Below, one piece after another: positions 11,368 through 22,522 of a stretch of 64,000 nt of DNA. Within the stretch, counting starts at the first letter, position 1. Each line of letters opens with the position of its first letter. The DNA comes from Pinus tabuliformis (taxonomy: Eukaryota > Streptophyta > Pinopsida > Pinales > Pinaceae). The stretch spans positions 450,492,014 to 450,556,013 of the forward strand of contig CM062810.1 of the NCBI GenBank assembly GCA_031772625.1. Reading direction: 5' to 3'. The notes below the pieces were generated by a model. The model saw only the letters and a program-made list of their open reading frames with translations. It was not told the DNA's origin and searched no databases. Made by a program: the position numbers and the translations under genes.

Positions 11368-12420
11368 TTGCAACATTATTTCTGCAACACTGGAGCTCAC
11401 CAGAAGTTGGTTAAAAAAACAATTCCATTAATGAGTAGATATATTTCTAAACTCCCAAGCAATGGAAAAACAATTTCAATTTGGGAGGACAGAATCATGG
11501 GAAAGAACCATTACAGACTCATCCAGAAATTGAAGACATACAAGAGTGGATGAAAATTAAAGGTTTCAGCACCTTACACTCTATATCTCTTTGGAATCAA
11601 AAGGAGTGGCAAGACTGGAAAAGCTTAGCAATCTCGACAGATCTGGAAGGGAAATGGAGCAAAATCAGGCAGCTCTTAAAGGGGTAGCGCCAATCCACTT
11701 TGATGAGGAAAATGCTTATCTTTGGGACCTAAGCGGTGGACACTGCACAGTTAGGACTGGATATAAAATCCCTTAGGAACAACCGAATCAAAAAGACTGG
11801 GATTCTTGGAAAATAGCTTGGAAATCAGAAATTCTGCCTAAGATCAAAATGTTTATCTGGACTCTATTAAAAGGGAGAATATTGACCAGTGACAAACTAA
11901 AAAAAAGGGCTTTCAAGGCCCAACATGATGCCCATTGTGCATGTAGGCTGAAGAAAATATTCAGTACTTATTTTAAGAATGCACCTTTGCCAAAGAATGT
12001 TGGCAGCAGTTGATAAGTCCTTTGGATATAAGAATAAATTTTGAACAACCCTTGCCAGACTTTCTTTAGACCCTCGAGAAGGCCTATCCATACACAACAA
12101 AGAAGAAAGTCACAATTTAGAGAATATGGAAGTGCATCCCAGTAGTTCTATGTTGGCAAATTTGGTTGACACGAAATAAGTTCATATTCAAAAATCAAAT
12201 TCCAAGGATAGGGAAGACCCTCTCAAAAACTTGGGGTTTAACTTCTAAAATCCTCAATGTCAAAGGAACAACACCAACAGATTACAACACTCTTCAGCAG
12301 AAAGAGCGAAATTGGCTCAACAAAGCCATAATAAACAATCATGGACAAAAAGGAAACAGGAAGATAAACTTAGGAAATATTTGGAAAATAAGAATGAGTG
12401 AAGAGGAACTGACAAACTAG
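11368..12420 (+). pseudogene. LINE-A ORF2 fragment with zf-RVT domain
   Basis: Pieces in three frames follow one another. 11368-11553 has SKLPSNGKTISIWEDRIMG, like the GDGRxxxFWxDxW motif of plant LINE proteins. 11481-11687 and 11591-11776 overlap after frameshifts. 11777-12060 contains WKIAWKSEILPKIKMFIWTL, typical of zf-RVT. 12166-12420 has TRNKFIFKN, matching the WxxRNxxxF block that precedes the RNase H domain. At least two frameshifts and several stops make it non-functional. Confidence 0.75.
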
Positions 12421-12447
12421 AGGAAAAATCAGAACAAACACTGTCTA

Positions 12448-12903
12448 TACTTTGATGGGACCTCAAAGCATAACCCGGGAAAGGCAGGGGCAGGGGGAAT
12501 AATCCTAGATCCTAATGGGAAATAAAATTTCACATATGAATGGGGATTGGGAAAAATATCAAATAATAAGGCAGAATCATACAACTTGCTGATGGGAACA
12601 AGAATAATAAAAAAAAGAGAAATTCAAAATCCTATCATAACAGGTGATTCAGCCATAATAATAGAGGCAATGGAAAGAAAAAAAAACCCAAGCAATGAGT
12701 TCATGAACATAATTCTTAGAAGAATAAGGAAGAACTTGGAAGGCTCTCGAAATGTAATCTTCAAACATGTCTTGAGAATTCACAATCAACAGGCGGATTA
12801 TTTTGCAAACCAAGCAGTGGAAAAAATGAAGGGCATGGCTGTGAAAACCAGGAAGAATATCATAATTTTGTTCCTTAATGAGCAACAAAAATCACAAGTA
12901 TAA
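12448..12903 (+). pseudogene. LINE-A RNase H domain (RVT_3 type)
   Basis: The segment starts with YFDGTSKHNPGKAGAGGIIL, a canonical RNase H opening with the first catalytic Asp. It continues with NNKAESYNLL (catalytic Glu), ITGDSAIIIEAM (second Asp) and HNQQADYFANQAV (last Asp), so the four acidic residues are all present. A stop near 12521 breaks the frame after the glycine-rich loop, then 118 codons are open from 12547. This domain is typical of plant L1-type LINEs and distinguishes this element from LINE-B at the other end of the window. Confidence 0.85.
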
Positions 12904-14530
12904 AGATCACCAAAATCAAGGAAAAACCACAAGGATAAAAGCAATAAATAAAAAAACAACAGTAAAAAAGCAACAAAGGACTCATCACTGCAATAACAGC
13001 CAGGAAGTCACGGAAATGCATAAGAAAATCCATGAAACTTTAGACTCTAGCATGAGAAACAACAGGAAGGAAGATTGCAACCATGGCCACAAGAACCATG
13101 TTGCAAACTATTTCATCAAAGGCAGGGATTGGGCAGCGTTAAAGCACTATAAGAACAGAGGGTGCAATCATCGCAGAAGCAATCTCAATGAAGAAATCTT
13201 CACCTTCCAGGTCAGTATAGTGCTTCTTTGGCTTCAAAGCCCCTTCCTGCCTTATATAATAGCCCTCAACGTTACCTCTACTAAGCGAGTAGACTTCATA
13301 TTAAGCCCTCTCCCCTCTTCTTACCCAGCTCGTTCACCCCATATCCCCCCATCCCCTCCACTCCCTCCACCCAGCGCCCCATTGCAGCGTAAAGCCTCTG
13401 TTATGTCCAGATTTCGGTCCTCTCTCTGGGACCTCATTATTACCGAAATACAATGGAAAATCATGACTGAGTGCTTAATTCGGACTTCAAATAAGCTTTC
13501 ATTTGCACCTAAATATATCATCGGGTCTGCCCCCCAAGCCTTCACCGCATCGCTTTTCTCTCCTCTCTCCGATCTCTGATCAAAGTTGGATCATTGATCT
13601 GGCGCCTGATCCGACGATTGGCGATCAGCTCGCCCATCCAAACTTGTGTGACTTTCTCCCACCGTCAATCTGTCCCCATCGGATCTGATGGTTCTTATCG
13701 ATATCGGGCCGACAACATGCTCAGAGATTACCCGCCCGAAAAGCAGTTTTCTCTCTCTCCTCCACTGCTACGTGTCGCCTGGTCAATGGAATCGGGTGTC
13801 CTCCCCTTTTTACCACTCACGGTTTCTTATCTGCCTGAAATACCACCTTCGCCTTTAATCCTGCCTTTCTCATTGATTATCGTTCGAACCTTTTCACGCC
13901 CGATGACCGTTGATTTGATTCATCGACGGCAGCAACGGTTCCTCCAGACTGCAGCACCTCTGGATAATCTCTACCGTCCATCCCATGATTCCGAACTTTG
14001 CGACTTAATCTGGGCAATTATTAAACTAAAAACCCCGTTCGTTGATTCCAATGGCCCCCGTGCCCAACAAAAGGAAAGCAGTCAACACCAGAAGAAGAAA
14101 AAGCACCTCAAGCATTACAAATCCAAGGAAGCACAACAAACAAGGAGCAGAATGCAAAGCCAAAGGAAGAACAAGAAATCAACTCAAATGGAACCACAGT
14201 GGCACATTACAAAATCAGCAGCACAAGTAATGAAGGAGAGAACTCGGTCAAATATGAAAAGAAGAAACAACCAACTCAGGAGAAAACAGTCTATAAGCCT
14301 TGAAAAACTGTCAGAGAACCCATGGCATGTAAATTTCTCTTTCTAATAGGTCAGTTTGTTAGGCAGTACACTAGAATACCCATAAAAATACATGAAGTCT
14401 TGAACACTAGCCTAGGAGAAGAGACTACGTTCCTATCTCCTGGCTTAGATGTTTATCTTTTTGCAGTCGTTTGTAATAGGAGCTTGCTCCAACAAAGCTT
14501 TTGATAATATATCAACTACCTGACCTTGTT
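12904..14530. other. 3' region of LINE-A or unrelated sequence
   Basis: This stretch between the RNase H domain and the poly(A) has open runs (12878-13579, 13594-14346) that are Lys/Asn-rich or Ser/Pro/Leu-rich with no recognisable domain. 13290-14040 is noticeably more C-rich than its surroundings. It may be the LINE 3' UTR, a transduced genomic segment or a separate fragment. Confidence 0.4.
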
Positions 14531-14540
14531 AAAAAAAAAG

Positions 14541-15094
14541 CAATTAATGAAGAATAGATAAACTAACAATTAAAGAAGAGAAAATATATGAATAAATAAA
14601 TAAAACAACAAATAATGAAGAAAAGATAAAATAACAAACAACAAATAAAATGTAACAATAAATAAATAAAATAAAAGTTGGCATGGACACATGGATGGTG
14701 TACATGTAGATCCCTTTCCAATCCCCTTACGATTTTTAGAGCTATTTGTTCTATTTAATGGTGGAGAAGGGGGAAGAAGAGGCAAGCATTCATTCACTCA
14801 TTTTTTAAGAAGGAAATGCTGGAGGGAATAGATCATTGGTAGTAGTAAGTTGGTTGAGCTCGAGGGCGGCTAGTTGTTGAAATATACTTAGAAGCTAAGC
14901 CTATGGTTGGGTGGAGAGTCGTCCCCAAATTCTTGTTGTGGGTAGTGGTTTCGGATCAACACAATCACGTCACAACACCATAAACTTCAGTAAGAAATCT
15001 TCACTCATCATGTATGCAATTGTTTAAATTTTTATATGTTGATAGCTTGGTTGTTGTATTTTTTCTCGACATGCTTAAATTTTGGGACGTTACA
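14541..15094 (+). repeat. LARD 5' LTR, missing about its first 140 bp
   Basis: It matches the 3' LTR from CAATTAATGAAGAATAGATA onward and ends GGGACGTTACA. The missing start corresponds to the AT-repeat beginning of the 3' LTR; the LINE-A poly(A) lies at the break. Confidence 0.85.
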
Positions 15095-15096
15095 TA

Positions 15097-15112
15097 TGGT
15101 ACCAAAGCAAGG
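15097..15112 (+). promoter_or_regulatory. LARD primer-binding site
   Basis: TGGTACCAAAGCAAGG starts two bases after the LTR end and matches the initiator Met-tRNA primer site TGGTATCAGAGC with two changes. Confidence 0.65.
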
Positions 15113-15181
15113 TTCAAACCCTAGTTACCTTTGGGAATAACATTTTAAATTATTACTGCAAGATCTAATTAGATTTACCTG

Positions 15182-15492
15182 AAAGCATTCATTCACTCAT
15201 TTTTTAGGAAGGAAATGTTGGAGGGGATAGATAATTGGCAGTAGTAAGTTGGTTGAGGGCCCGTGGGTGGCTAGATGCTGAAATACACTGAGTATCTAAT
15301 CCTACAATTGGGTGGAGAGTCGTCCCCAAATCCTTGTTGCAGGTAGCGGTTCTAGACCAGCACAATCACATCACAACACCATAAACTTCAGTAAAAAATC
15401 TTCACTCATCTAGTACACAATTGTTTAAATTTTTATACATTAATAACTTAGTTGTTGTAATTTGTCTCGTGCTTAAATTTTAGGATGTTACA
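15182..15492 (+). repeat. Second partial LTR in tandem, followed by another PBS-like site
   Basis: About 310 bp repeat the 3' half of the 5' LTR (from AAGCATTCATTCACTCATTT to GGATGTTACA). TATGGTACTGAATTG follows in the same position as the first primer site. Unit spacing is about 395 bp, so the LTR end plus PBS and about 85 bp of leader were duplicated. Confidence 0.85.
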
Positions 15493-18195
15493 TATGGTAC
15501 TGAATTGTAATAATGTCAGTGATATTGTTAAAGAACAAAACTTTATAATTAAAATGCATTCCAACTTATTACTATCAATGAATAAATCAATAATCATTTT
15601 AATATAAATAAACAATATTTATATATTACTTTATAAATATTCTAACGCAATTTAATTTCATGATTACCAAAAATTATTTTCATACTATCTCATGCACATT
15701 TAATAAGGTTCTTTACAAATCAATGTTCAATAAACCTTCTTTCAAATCATATAAAATGTACGATATTAATGGAGTAATATATCAATTTAACTAATAGACT
15801 TCACTTCTATTATGTTATAAATATATTGTGTTAAGACTTTTTAAATCTCATATATATGCAAAGCGTGGATCACATAAAGAACGAGAGCTCAAAAAGAAAG
15901 AAAAAAGGATTATACTTTCCCAAAAATTGACATGTGAACTTATTTTATAAACACACCATGGAAATCACCCTCAGTTTTTCTTACCATCTTGTATTGATTT
16001 AACCTTGTAAGACCTTAGATCCTACTCCTAAACACATTTGATTAAGAAGAGATCGTTCTTGCAAGAGGAAAATAGATTGAATTATGTTTCCTTTTGAAGA
16101 GAAGAATGATAAATTACTGTGAATGGATGTTTATAAAGGAAATTTTAGTGCACATGTTGCTTATGCCCTAAGATAGGAATTAAAAGAAAAGAAAAGAGGA
16201 GGATATGATTAAACTCACAATAGTAAAATTATGTTGAATCTACTGATAGAAACTCCACACATAAAGGAAAAGGAGGCTACTTATAATTAGTTTAAAAGAG
16301 ATCATATAAACATTTTATACACTTTTTATAGGATGTTGGTGTTCATAATCAAGTAAAAATATATTGTACACATGCACTATTGTTAGAACAATCAAGATGT
16401 ATCTTAAGTGTTTCATAGCATAACCTCAATGGGTTGACTAGAGATATTAAGAAGAGGCCATTAGGGAGGAACTAATACAATCGCATAAAAAAATGTGAGA
16501 CTTGCTAAGGTAACCCGAGAGAATGTAGAAGACAATAATTGTAAATAACCAAAGTAAGAAATAAATAGTGCAATTCCTTAAAGGTATACATCAAATGAAG
16601 GTCAAAATGAAATATCTTAAAATAGTCATAACTTGGTACTGTAAAGGTATTCCCTGAATGAAAAACTTAGTATCAAATGTCTATGGACTCATAGAATTAT
16701 TTTCATACAAAACATGATGAGAATCATTATATGGTCTATTTAAGAATGATGCACATAAGGAAGAAAACATTCACAATCAACTATAATGAAAGTCGTTTTC
16801 AAAGGCCCTGAAAAGTATGATGACATTAGATTGAAGAAGTGAATCCTTAATAAAATTGATCAATTGGAGGAAGGTAAGTTATGAGGATGGAAACATGTAT
16901 AATAATTTTTCCCTCTAATGGGAGAACCACATTGTAAATATTTTGTAGGTGACTAACTATATGCGTGGATTATGGACATCAAGATGTATGATTAGGCAAT
17001 TAAATTCCTTGATTCCTTAAAATAGGAAATGACAAGTGGATTACATTTGATAGCCACTTTATTGAATTTATACTTAATCATAACCAAGTTGGAGTTGTCC
17101 CGAGTGATTGAGAGGAATAAATGGAATTCTCCCCTTCTAGGTTCAATTCTCACAAGTGACATGATGGATGTTGAATAATCTTGTTTCATCATTGGTATTC
17201 ATTATTTATGAAAGCAAATGAAATTGATTTTTATGATGAATCATGATAAGGATTATGCTAGTATTGCTCTAATATTGAGATGATTCTCACATTTATGATG
17301 TTATGGCATGAGGTTATATTATTATGTGATGTCATAATATATATTTGATACTCATATGTTGATGTTATGATTATGTGAAGCATGTGGTTATTGCATGAAT
17401 ATTTTATGACATGCATGAGCATGCAATATTTATATTTAGAATGTTGTGATAACAATGATGTTATGTTTCCATGATGACATACAAAGGTTGGCATGATAAT
17501 TATTATTATATTATGATGTTAAGACTAATGCATTGGTTTCATATTGAGATGTGGTGATTGACAGGAAATCCACAAGCAGGTTGAGAAAGCTAGTTTATTT
17601 GATGATCTTGTGGGAACCCATACCTACAAGGGAGAATGTGTAACATCATAGGGGTTGGGGACAGACTCAACCAACACTACATATGTCAATGTATCTATTT
17701 CCTTGTATAGCTCTTTATGGATAGCTCTTGAAGATCTATAGGACCATCTTGAGGAGGTTAAGTTCCTGATATTGGATTGGGATGCCAAAGTCCAGAAGGG
17801 TCATAAGGACTTCGATGTTGAAGTCTAGAGGGGGCGTAACAACTTCGATGACTGTGGCTAGGCACCTTAGTGAGTTGTGGAGGGAGTTGGGCCATCCTTG
17901 TGAGATGCCCAGAGTCATTGAGTACTAGGACCAGATGCCTGCCTTGGGGTAGATGAGTTCTAAGCCCTGGGGCGAGACATAGGGCTATGGTATAGACCGA
18001 GGAGGCTATATGCCTAGTTCTAAAAGTTGGGAAGAGGCTTGAGATTCCTCAAGATTTCCTTGTTGTTGTGGAACTTTCGATGCCTGCTAGTATACTAGTT
18101 CAGCAGAGGGTGTTTGGCAATCACGGGGTAATCATAATAATAATAATAATAATAAAATAATAATAATAATAACTTAACTTCGAGATGAAGTTCCT
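15493..18195. other. Non-coding interior of the LARD-like element
   Basis: AT-rich with no reading frame resembling gag or pol on either strand. 17000-17200 and 17730-18110 are less AT-rich. ATA-type microsatellite runs appear from 18127 to 18172. Confidence 0.65.
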
Positions 18196-18197
18196 TA

Positions 18198-18209
18198 AAT
18201 AGGGGGGTA
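18198..18209 (+). promoter_or_regulatory. LARD polypurine tract
   Basis: AATAGGGGGGTA lies immediately before TGTAATATCCC, the start of the 3' LTR. Confidence 0.7.
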
Positions 18210-18893
18210 TGTAATATCCCATAATAATAATAATAATAATAATAATAATCAATCAATAAATAAATATAATAATAATAATAATAATATATAAATAATAATA
18301 ATAATAAAGTAAATAAAATAATATTAATATAAATAGAATAACAATTAACGAAGAATAGATAAACTAACAATTAACGAAGAGAAAATATATGAATAAATAA
18401 ATAAATTAACAAATAATGAAGAAAAGATAAAATAACAAACAACGAAGAAAATGTAATAATAAATATATAAAATAAAAATTGTCATGGACACATGTATGGT
18501 GTACTTGTAGATCCCTTTCCAATCCCCTTATGATTTTTAGAGACATTTGTTCTATTTAATGGCGGAGAAGGGGAAGAAGACAAAATTAGTCATTCGCTCA
18601 TTTTTTAGGAAGGAAATGCTAGAGGGAATATATCATTGGCAGCAGTAAGTTAGTTGAGGGCTCAGGGGTGGCTAGTTGTTGAAATATACTGAGTAGCTAA
18701 GCCTACAATTGGGTGGAGAGTCATACCAAAATCCTTGTTGCGAGTAGCAGTTATGAATTAGCGCAATCACGTCACAACACCGTAAACTTCAATAAGAAAT
18801 CTTCACTCATCAAGTATGCAATTGTTTACATTTTTATATGTTGATAGCTTGGTTGTTTTATTTTATCTCATGCTTCAATTTTGGGACGTTACA
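18210..18893 (+). repeat. LARD 3' LTR
   Basis: A complete 684-bp LTR, TGTAATATCCC to GGGACGTTACA, with inverted TGTAA/TTACA ends. The first 130 bp are mostly ATA and AATA microsatellite. The body matches the 5' LTR. Confidence 0.88.
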
Positions 18894-19620
18894 ATATAGA
18901 GACCAGTTCATTTTTAGACACTCAGAATTCATCGCTCACCAAAATAAGGATACGATCAAACAACCATGTGCAGGTCCATTAGTATGTTTCTTCACTTGTG
19001 TAGAGAAGGTCACAAATTCAATCCCAACTAATATGAGGTCAAAAATTATGTTTTATCTTTCTCCATTAAGTCCATGTATTTCAACAAACATGTTGTGCCA
19101 AATTCATTTGAGGACATTGGTTACATGCTTGAGGTCGTAGCATCAAACTTTATAACTATCAGGTTAGAAATTTATTTTATTCTATTGCACACCCAAAGTT
19201 ACATTTTATTGAAAAACTAATCAACTTGAGAAGTTCAATTTGTTGCTCCATTGCTAGACAATAGTAATTTTGTAGAATGTGGCATGAAAGGGGTTTTATG
19301 TAGATCTATTAATTTATCATAAGGGTCCATATGCGTTTTGTGGGTTCTTGGAATAAATAGTTTCTCAAATTGGAATATAAAAGAAGTGTGGCAATCAGGG
19401 CTTGGAGGTGGATGTTTCAGAAGGCTTAAAAAACCTTGATGGTGGACATTTTATGGACAAAATCTATTTTGCATGTGTTAAGATTCTATGAGCAAGTTAT
19501 AAATTTTTTTGATACATTGATAAAATCAAGTTCCAAGAAGGGAATCTGATTGACAATATTGATGAATTGAGCATGGGCATATTTCAGGATAGTGTGTGGT
19601 GTTAATGAGGTTATTGACAA
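18894..19620. other. Intergenic sequence, nothing recognised
   Basis: No element terminus or convincing ORF was seen downstream of the LARD 3' LTR. Confidence 0.45.
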
Positions 19621-19624
19621 CATC

Positions 19625-19890
19625 AAGTCCCACTAGCACAATTGGTTGAGGATGGGCCTCATTAGTAAGGCGAACCAGGATCAAACCTCACGAGGGGTGG
19701 TCATGCCCTGTGCTAGGGGGAGGAGACATACTAAAACAATCCAATCAGCTAAGGGTTGGTGTGGCCCAAGCCGGGTGAAATCCCTAGGTGACTTTGACGA
19801 CTTAGATGCCCATGGTTCGTGGCTCCTCAAGCCACAGGTCAAGCCTGGAGGATCACAGACAACTTGACAAACAAACAAACAAAAACAAGG
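19625..19890 (+). mobile_element. Candidate tRNA-derived SINE
   Basis: AGCACAATTGGTTGAGG (about 19635) resembles a pol III A box. AGGATCAAACCTCA (19677-19690) resembles a B box, at tRNA-like spacing of about 42 bases. A 180-bp body follows and ends in an AAAC-repeat tail (19868-19888). It is short, has no ORF, and ends in a simple A-rich tail, as SINEs do. No target duplication was identified and no second copy is in the window. Confidence 0.5.
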
Positions 19891-20189
19891 TTCTTGACAA
19901 CAGTGATTGAACAACAAAGCAGTGGATATGTAGTGCAGTAATTAAGTGTAGTGGCTAAGAAGCATAATATATTTTGCTATTTTATTTTATCTTAGGGGTG
20001 GTTGGGTGGTGCACAAAGGAGACCAAAGACTCCTTTAGGTTGTAGCATGAGAACATCATCAATCTTTAGGGTGGTAGGGTGGTGATAGGCTAGCAAGTTG
20101 GTGATTGCAGGGTGTTGGTGCATCCTTCCAGTTGGAGCTAATAAAATCAGGGGGTCGGTGCCACCTTCCAGTCATCGTTGGTAAATCAA

Positions 20190-20411
20190 GAAGTTGATTA
20201 TTCCTATTGATGTAATATTCAAGATATATATTAAAAGTGTTTCGTGGCTTTCTCCCATTTGTGTTTCCATAAAAAAAATGGTGTCTATATATAATGTTAT
20301 GCATTGTTGAATGGTGTTTTTAACTGTTAATGTCTAATTAAAATTATAAAAGGTGTACAAAATCGATTCACCCCCCCCCCCCCACCCCAATTGTTGGTGG
20401 ATATTTCAACA
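20190..20411 (+). repeat. Ty1/copia LTR remnant (3' part)
   Basis: GTTTCGTGGCTTTCTCCCAT with TTGTGTTTCC, and a C-rich run after AAATCGATTCA ending in TTTCAACA, are the signature of the R/U5 end of plant copia LTRs. The start was not located and no coding remnant accompanies it. Confidence 0.5.
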
Positions 20412-20490
20412 AAGTCAAAACAAAGAAAAATGATTGTAAAGGGTGGAAAAAACAATGTTGAGGAAAGCGTAACTCAAGTAGATGCAAACG

Positions 20491-20759
20491 TGTTATGAAC
20501 CATGCACCTTAAAAAATGATAAGTCAAAGAACACATTCCATTTCAAGAGTGGAACCTCCTTTTACAATTAATACAAGACAAAAAAAGATATAGTGATCAT
20601 AATATTAGGTCTGCTTGGTGTGAGTATATATAGGAGACAAAGGGTACAATTATAATGAAAGGTTCTAGCCTATATAAGAATATAATAATAAAAATGTAAT
20701 AACCCAATCTCTAAGGCTTCATAAGGGGTTTTAGGGTTAACATAGGGTAGGGCTTAACA
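20491..20759 (-). repeat. G4 3' LTR
   Basis: TGTTATGAACCATGC to GGGCTTAACA, 269 bp, same layout as the G2 and G3 LTRs. It is adjoined by ATGCCCCTCCCTTTC, the complement of the polypurine tract. Confidence 0.8.
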
Positions 20760-20770
20760 TGCCCCTCCCT

Positions 20771-21767
20771 TTCAAACAAGTGTTTTTCTCAACGCTTGAC
20801 TAACTATAGGTGTTTATGCATGAATAACTCATTTTCCCATTTTGCCTCTTCCACTAGTAGGTTCTTTCATTTGATGAGGTACTCAGTAATTACTCGATTT
20901 TTCAGCTACTTAATCTTTGTTTCATAGATTATTCCTAGTTCTAGTATGATTTTCCCTTCTTCATTAATATTCAGTAAAACAGTTTGGACTGAGATCTTAT
21001 CAACTATTACCTTCTTTAAGAAATAAAAATTGAAGATTAGATGTACACATGAAGATTTAGGAAACTCCATTTTGTAAGTCATACTTCTTATACTTTGCAA
21101 CACCTTATAGGGGACATAATATCTCAGTGTTAATTTATCAGGCTACATATGCCATGAACCATCCTTTTTTGTAACAAACAACATTGGTGAAGAGAAATCT
21201 CTTTCATGAGGTTGAATGATGTCAACCTTTAACATTCCTTGAATCAGATGCTCAATCTCACTCTTCTTTGCATATTGATACCTATAAGGCCTTATGTTAG
21301 GTGGTACACTTCCACGCTGCAAATGCGTAGCATAGTCATGATCTCTAGCATATGGAAAACCTTTACGTATATCTTTGAATACCTTGGAATTATTGTTGAT
21401 AACTTTTCAAAGATCCACTAGAAAAGAGTATATAGATGTTTGAACATCTAATGGGCACATTTGTGAAATTACACCATGGTGACCCTTTTTTAGCATTTTT
21501 GTCATGCTATTAGAGCTTATCACCTTAAAGGGTTTCCCTTGGATATATCTAAGCTCAATTTATTTTCCTTATGAGGAAAATATCATGAAAGTTATGAAAA
21601 ATTAAGGGCCATTGTTCCCAATGATTGTAACCATTGGACCCACAGAACAACATCAACACCACCATCTGGATTGCACCTATGGGACTATCCAATAAATACT
21701 CCCCAATATTTAGCTTAATACTATATCACTTTCCTAAACAATTTATGATACCTGCATATGCAATCAT
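20771..21767 (-). pseudogene. G4 pol remnant: chromodomain, RT start, protease
   Basis: Read on the minus strand the order is protease-like (21440-21767), RT start (21160-21440), deletion, and integrase tail plus chromodomain (20771-21150). The open segment at 20906-21103 has VLLNINEEGKIILELG, equivalent to the linker before the G3 chromodomain, and EYLIK follows downstream. Multiple stops occur. Order and similarity to G3 in this window are the evidence; the piece has no coding capacity. Confidence 0.75.
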
Positions 21768-22522
21768 TACTCTTAGGTGAGGACCAATAGCCTCTTTACT
21801 CCCTATTAGCCATAGGGTGGAGATGGTTTTCTTCAAAGTTCCTTGATGGATAGGGTGGAGGATTTCTCCTTGGATTTCTGAAAGGAGGATTTTTGAAGGC
21901 TTTTATTGTTGTGGTTGTTTTTTCAATGGGATTTTGGATTTTCTAGGATGGATGGAACCACTATGTTGTGATTTAAAGGGTGGAGATAACAAACCTATGG
22001 ATTCCCCATGTTATTGTTGACTACTTAAATAGGTGGAGGGTGGAGGTGGGAGAACCTCTGGAGTTTGATTCCTCAACCAAAAGTCCCCTTAGCCTTTGGA
22101 ATTTGTCTTGGGGTTGATAACTGCAAGTGAAGACTGGCTACAACTTATCTATGGTTGGGTGGAGAGTCGTTGTCCCAAACTTAGGATCCCAATTTTCAAC
22201 TCAAAATAAGTATCGATATTGTATATCATGGGGTGGAGAACCTTATTTTGATATCGTATATCGTAATATCGTATATCGTAATATCATATATCATAATACA
22301 ATATGTCATAATACTCCATCGCGCCATGAATTAGTGACCATGGGCATGGGGATAGTCTTCAATCACATGGGGGGCATGTGACCTGGCAGAGGTCCAGGGT
22401 AGGTGCCAATAAGGCACTTGGAACATTGTTGGTGGGTGAAGATCCGAACTGCAACAATAAGGGTGAAAATGGAAGCCTTAGCCCTAAGGGTGAGGCTGTA
22501 GAACCATATGACCACATATCAA

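Larger units (their letters stand above)
11340..14539 (+). mobile_element. 5'-truncated L1-type LINE (LINE-A)
   Basis: The plus strand holds the C-terminal part of a plant LINE ORF2: a reverse-transcriptase-tail region with SNGKTISIWEDRIMG, the zinc-binding reverse transcriptase domain (zf-RVT) and an RNase H domain. A long 3' region ends in nine A residues at 14531-14539. No RT catalytic core is present, so the copy is 5'-truncated, which is usual for target-primed insertions. The poly(A) is joined directly to a truncated LTR at 14541 and no target duplication was found. The left end is approximate. Confidence 0.75.
14541..18893 (+). mobile_element. Coding-free LTR element (LARD-like)
   Basis: A truncated left LTR (14541-15094) and a complete right LTR (18210-18893) share near-identical sequence over about 550 bp. 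The left one is followed by a primer-binding-like TGGTACCAAAGC, and the right one is preceded by a G-rich polypurine tract. The right LTR begins TGTAATATCCC and ends GGGACGTTACA, ends typical of plant Ty3/gypsy LTRs. The 2.7-kb interior has no gag or pol trace, so it fits the large retrotransposon derivative class, mobilised by another element's proteins. Confidence 0.8.
20491..21767 (-). mobile_element. Deleted Ty3/gypsy chromovirus G4
   Basis: Minus-strand relative of G2 and G3. An LTR at 20491-20759 is followed leftward-to-rightward by the PPT, chromodomain, pol C-terminus, RT start and protease. RT core, RNase H and integrase are missing: near 21150 the sequence jumps from the integrase C-terminus to the VTKKDGSW region of RT. 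The element stops at about 21767, where protease sequence matching the G3 counterpart near 44965 runs into the inverted-repeat region. Confidence 0.8.

Noticed and set aside
13290..14346. Pro/Ser-rich then Lys-rich open frames, considered as a host exon
   Set aside because: No domain, no convincing splice sites, and position inside the LINE 3' region.
18095..18370. Tyr/Leu-rich open frame on the minus strand
   Set aside because: Translation of ATA microsatellite at the polypurine tract and LTR start of the LARD.
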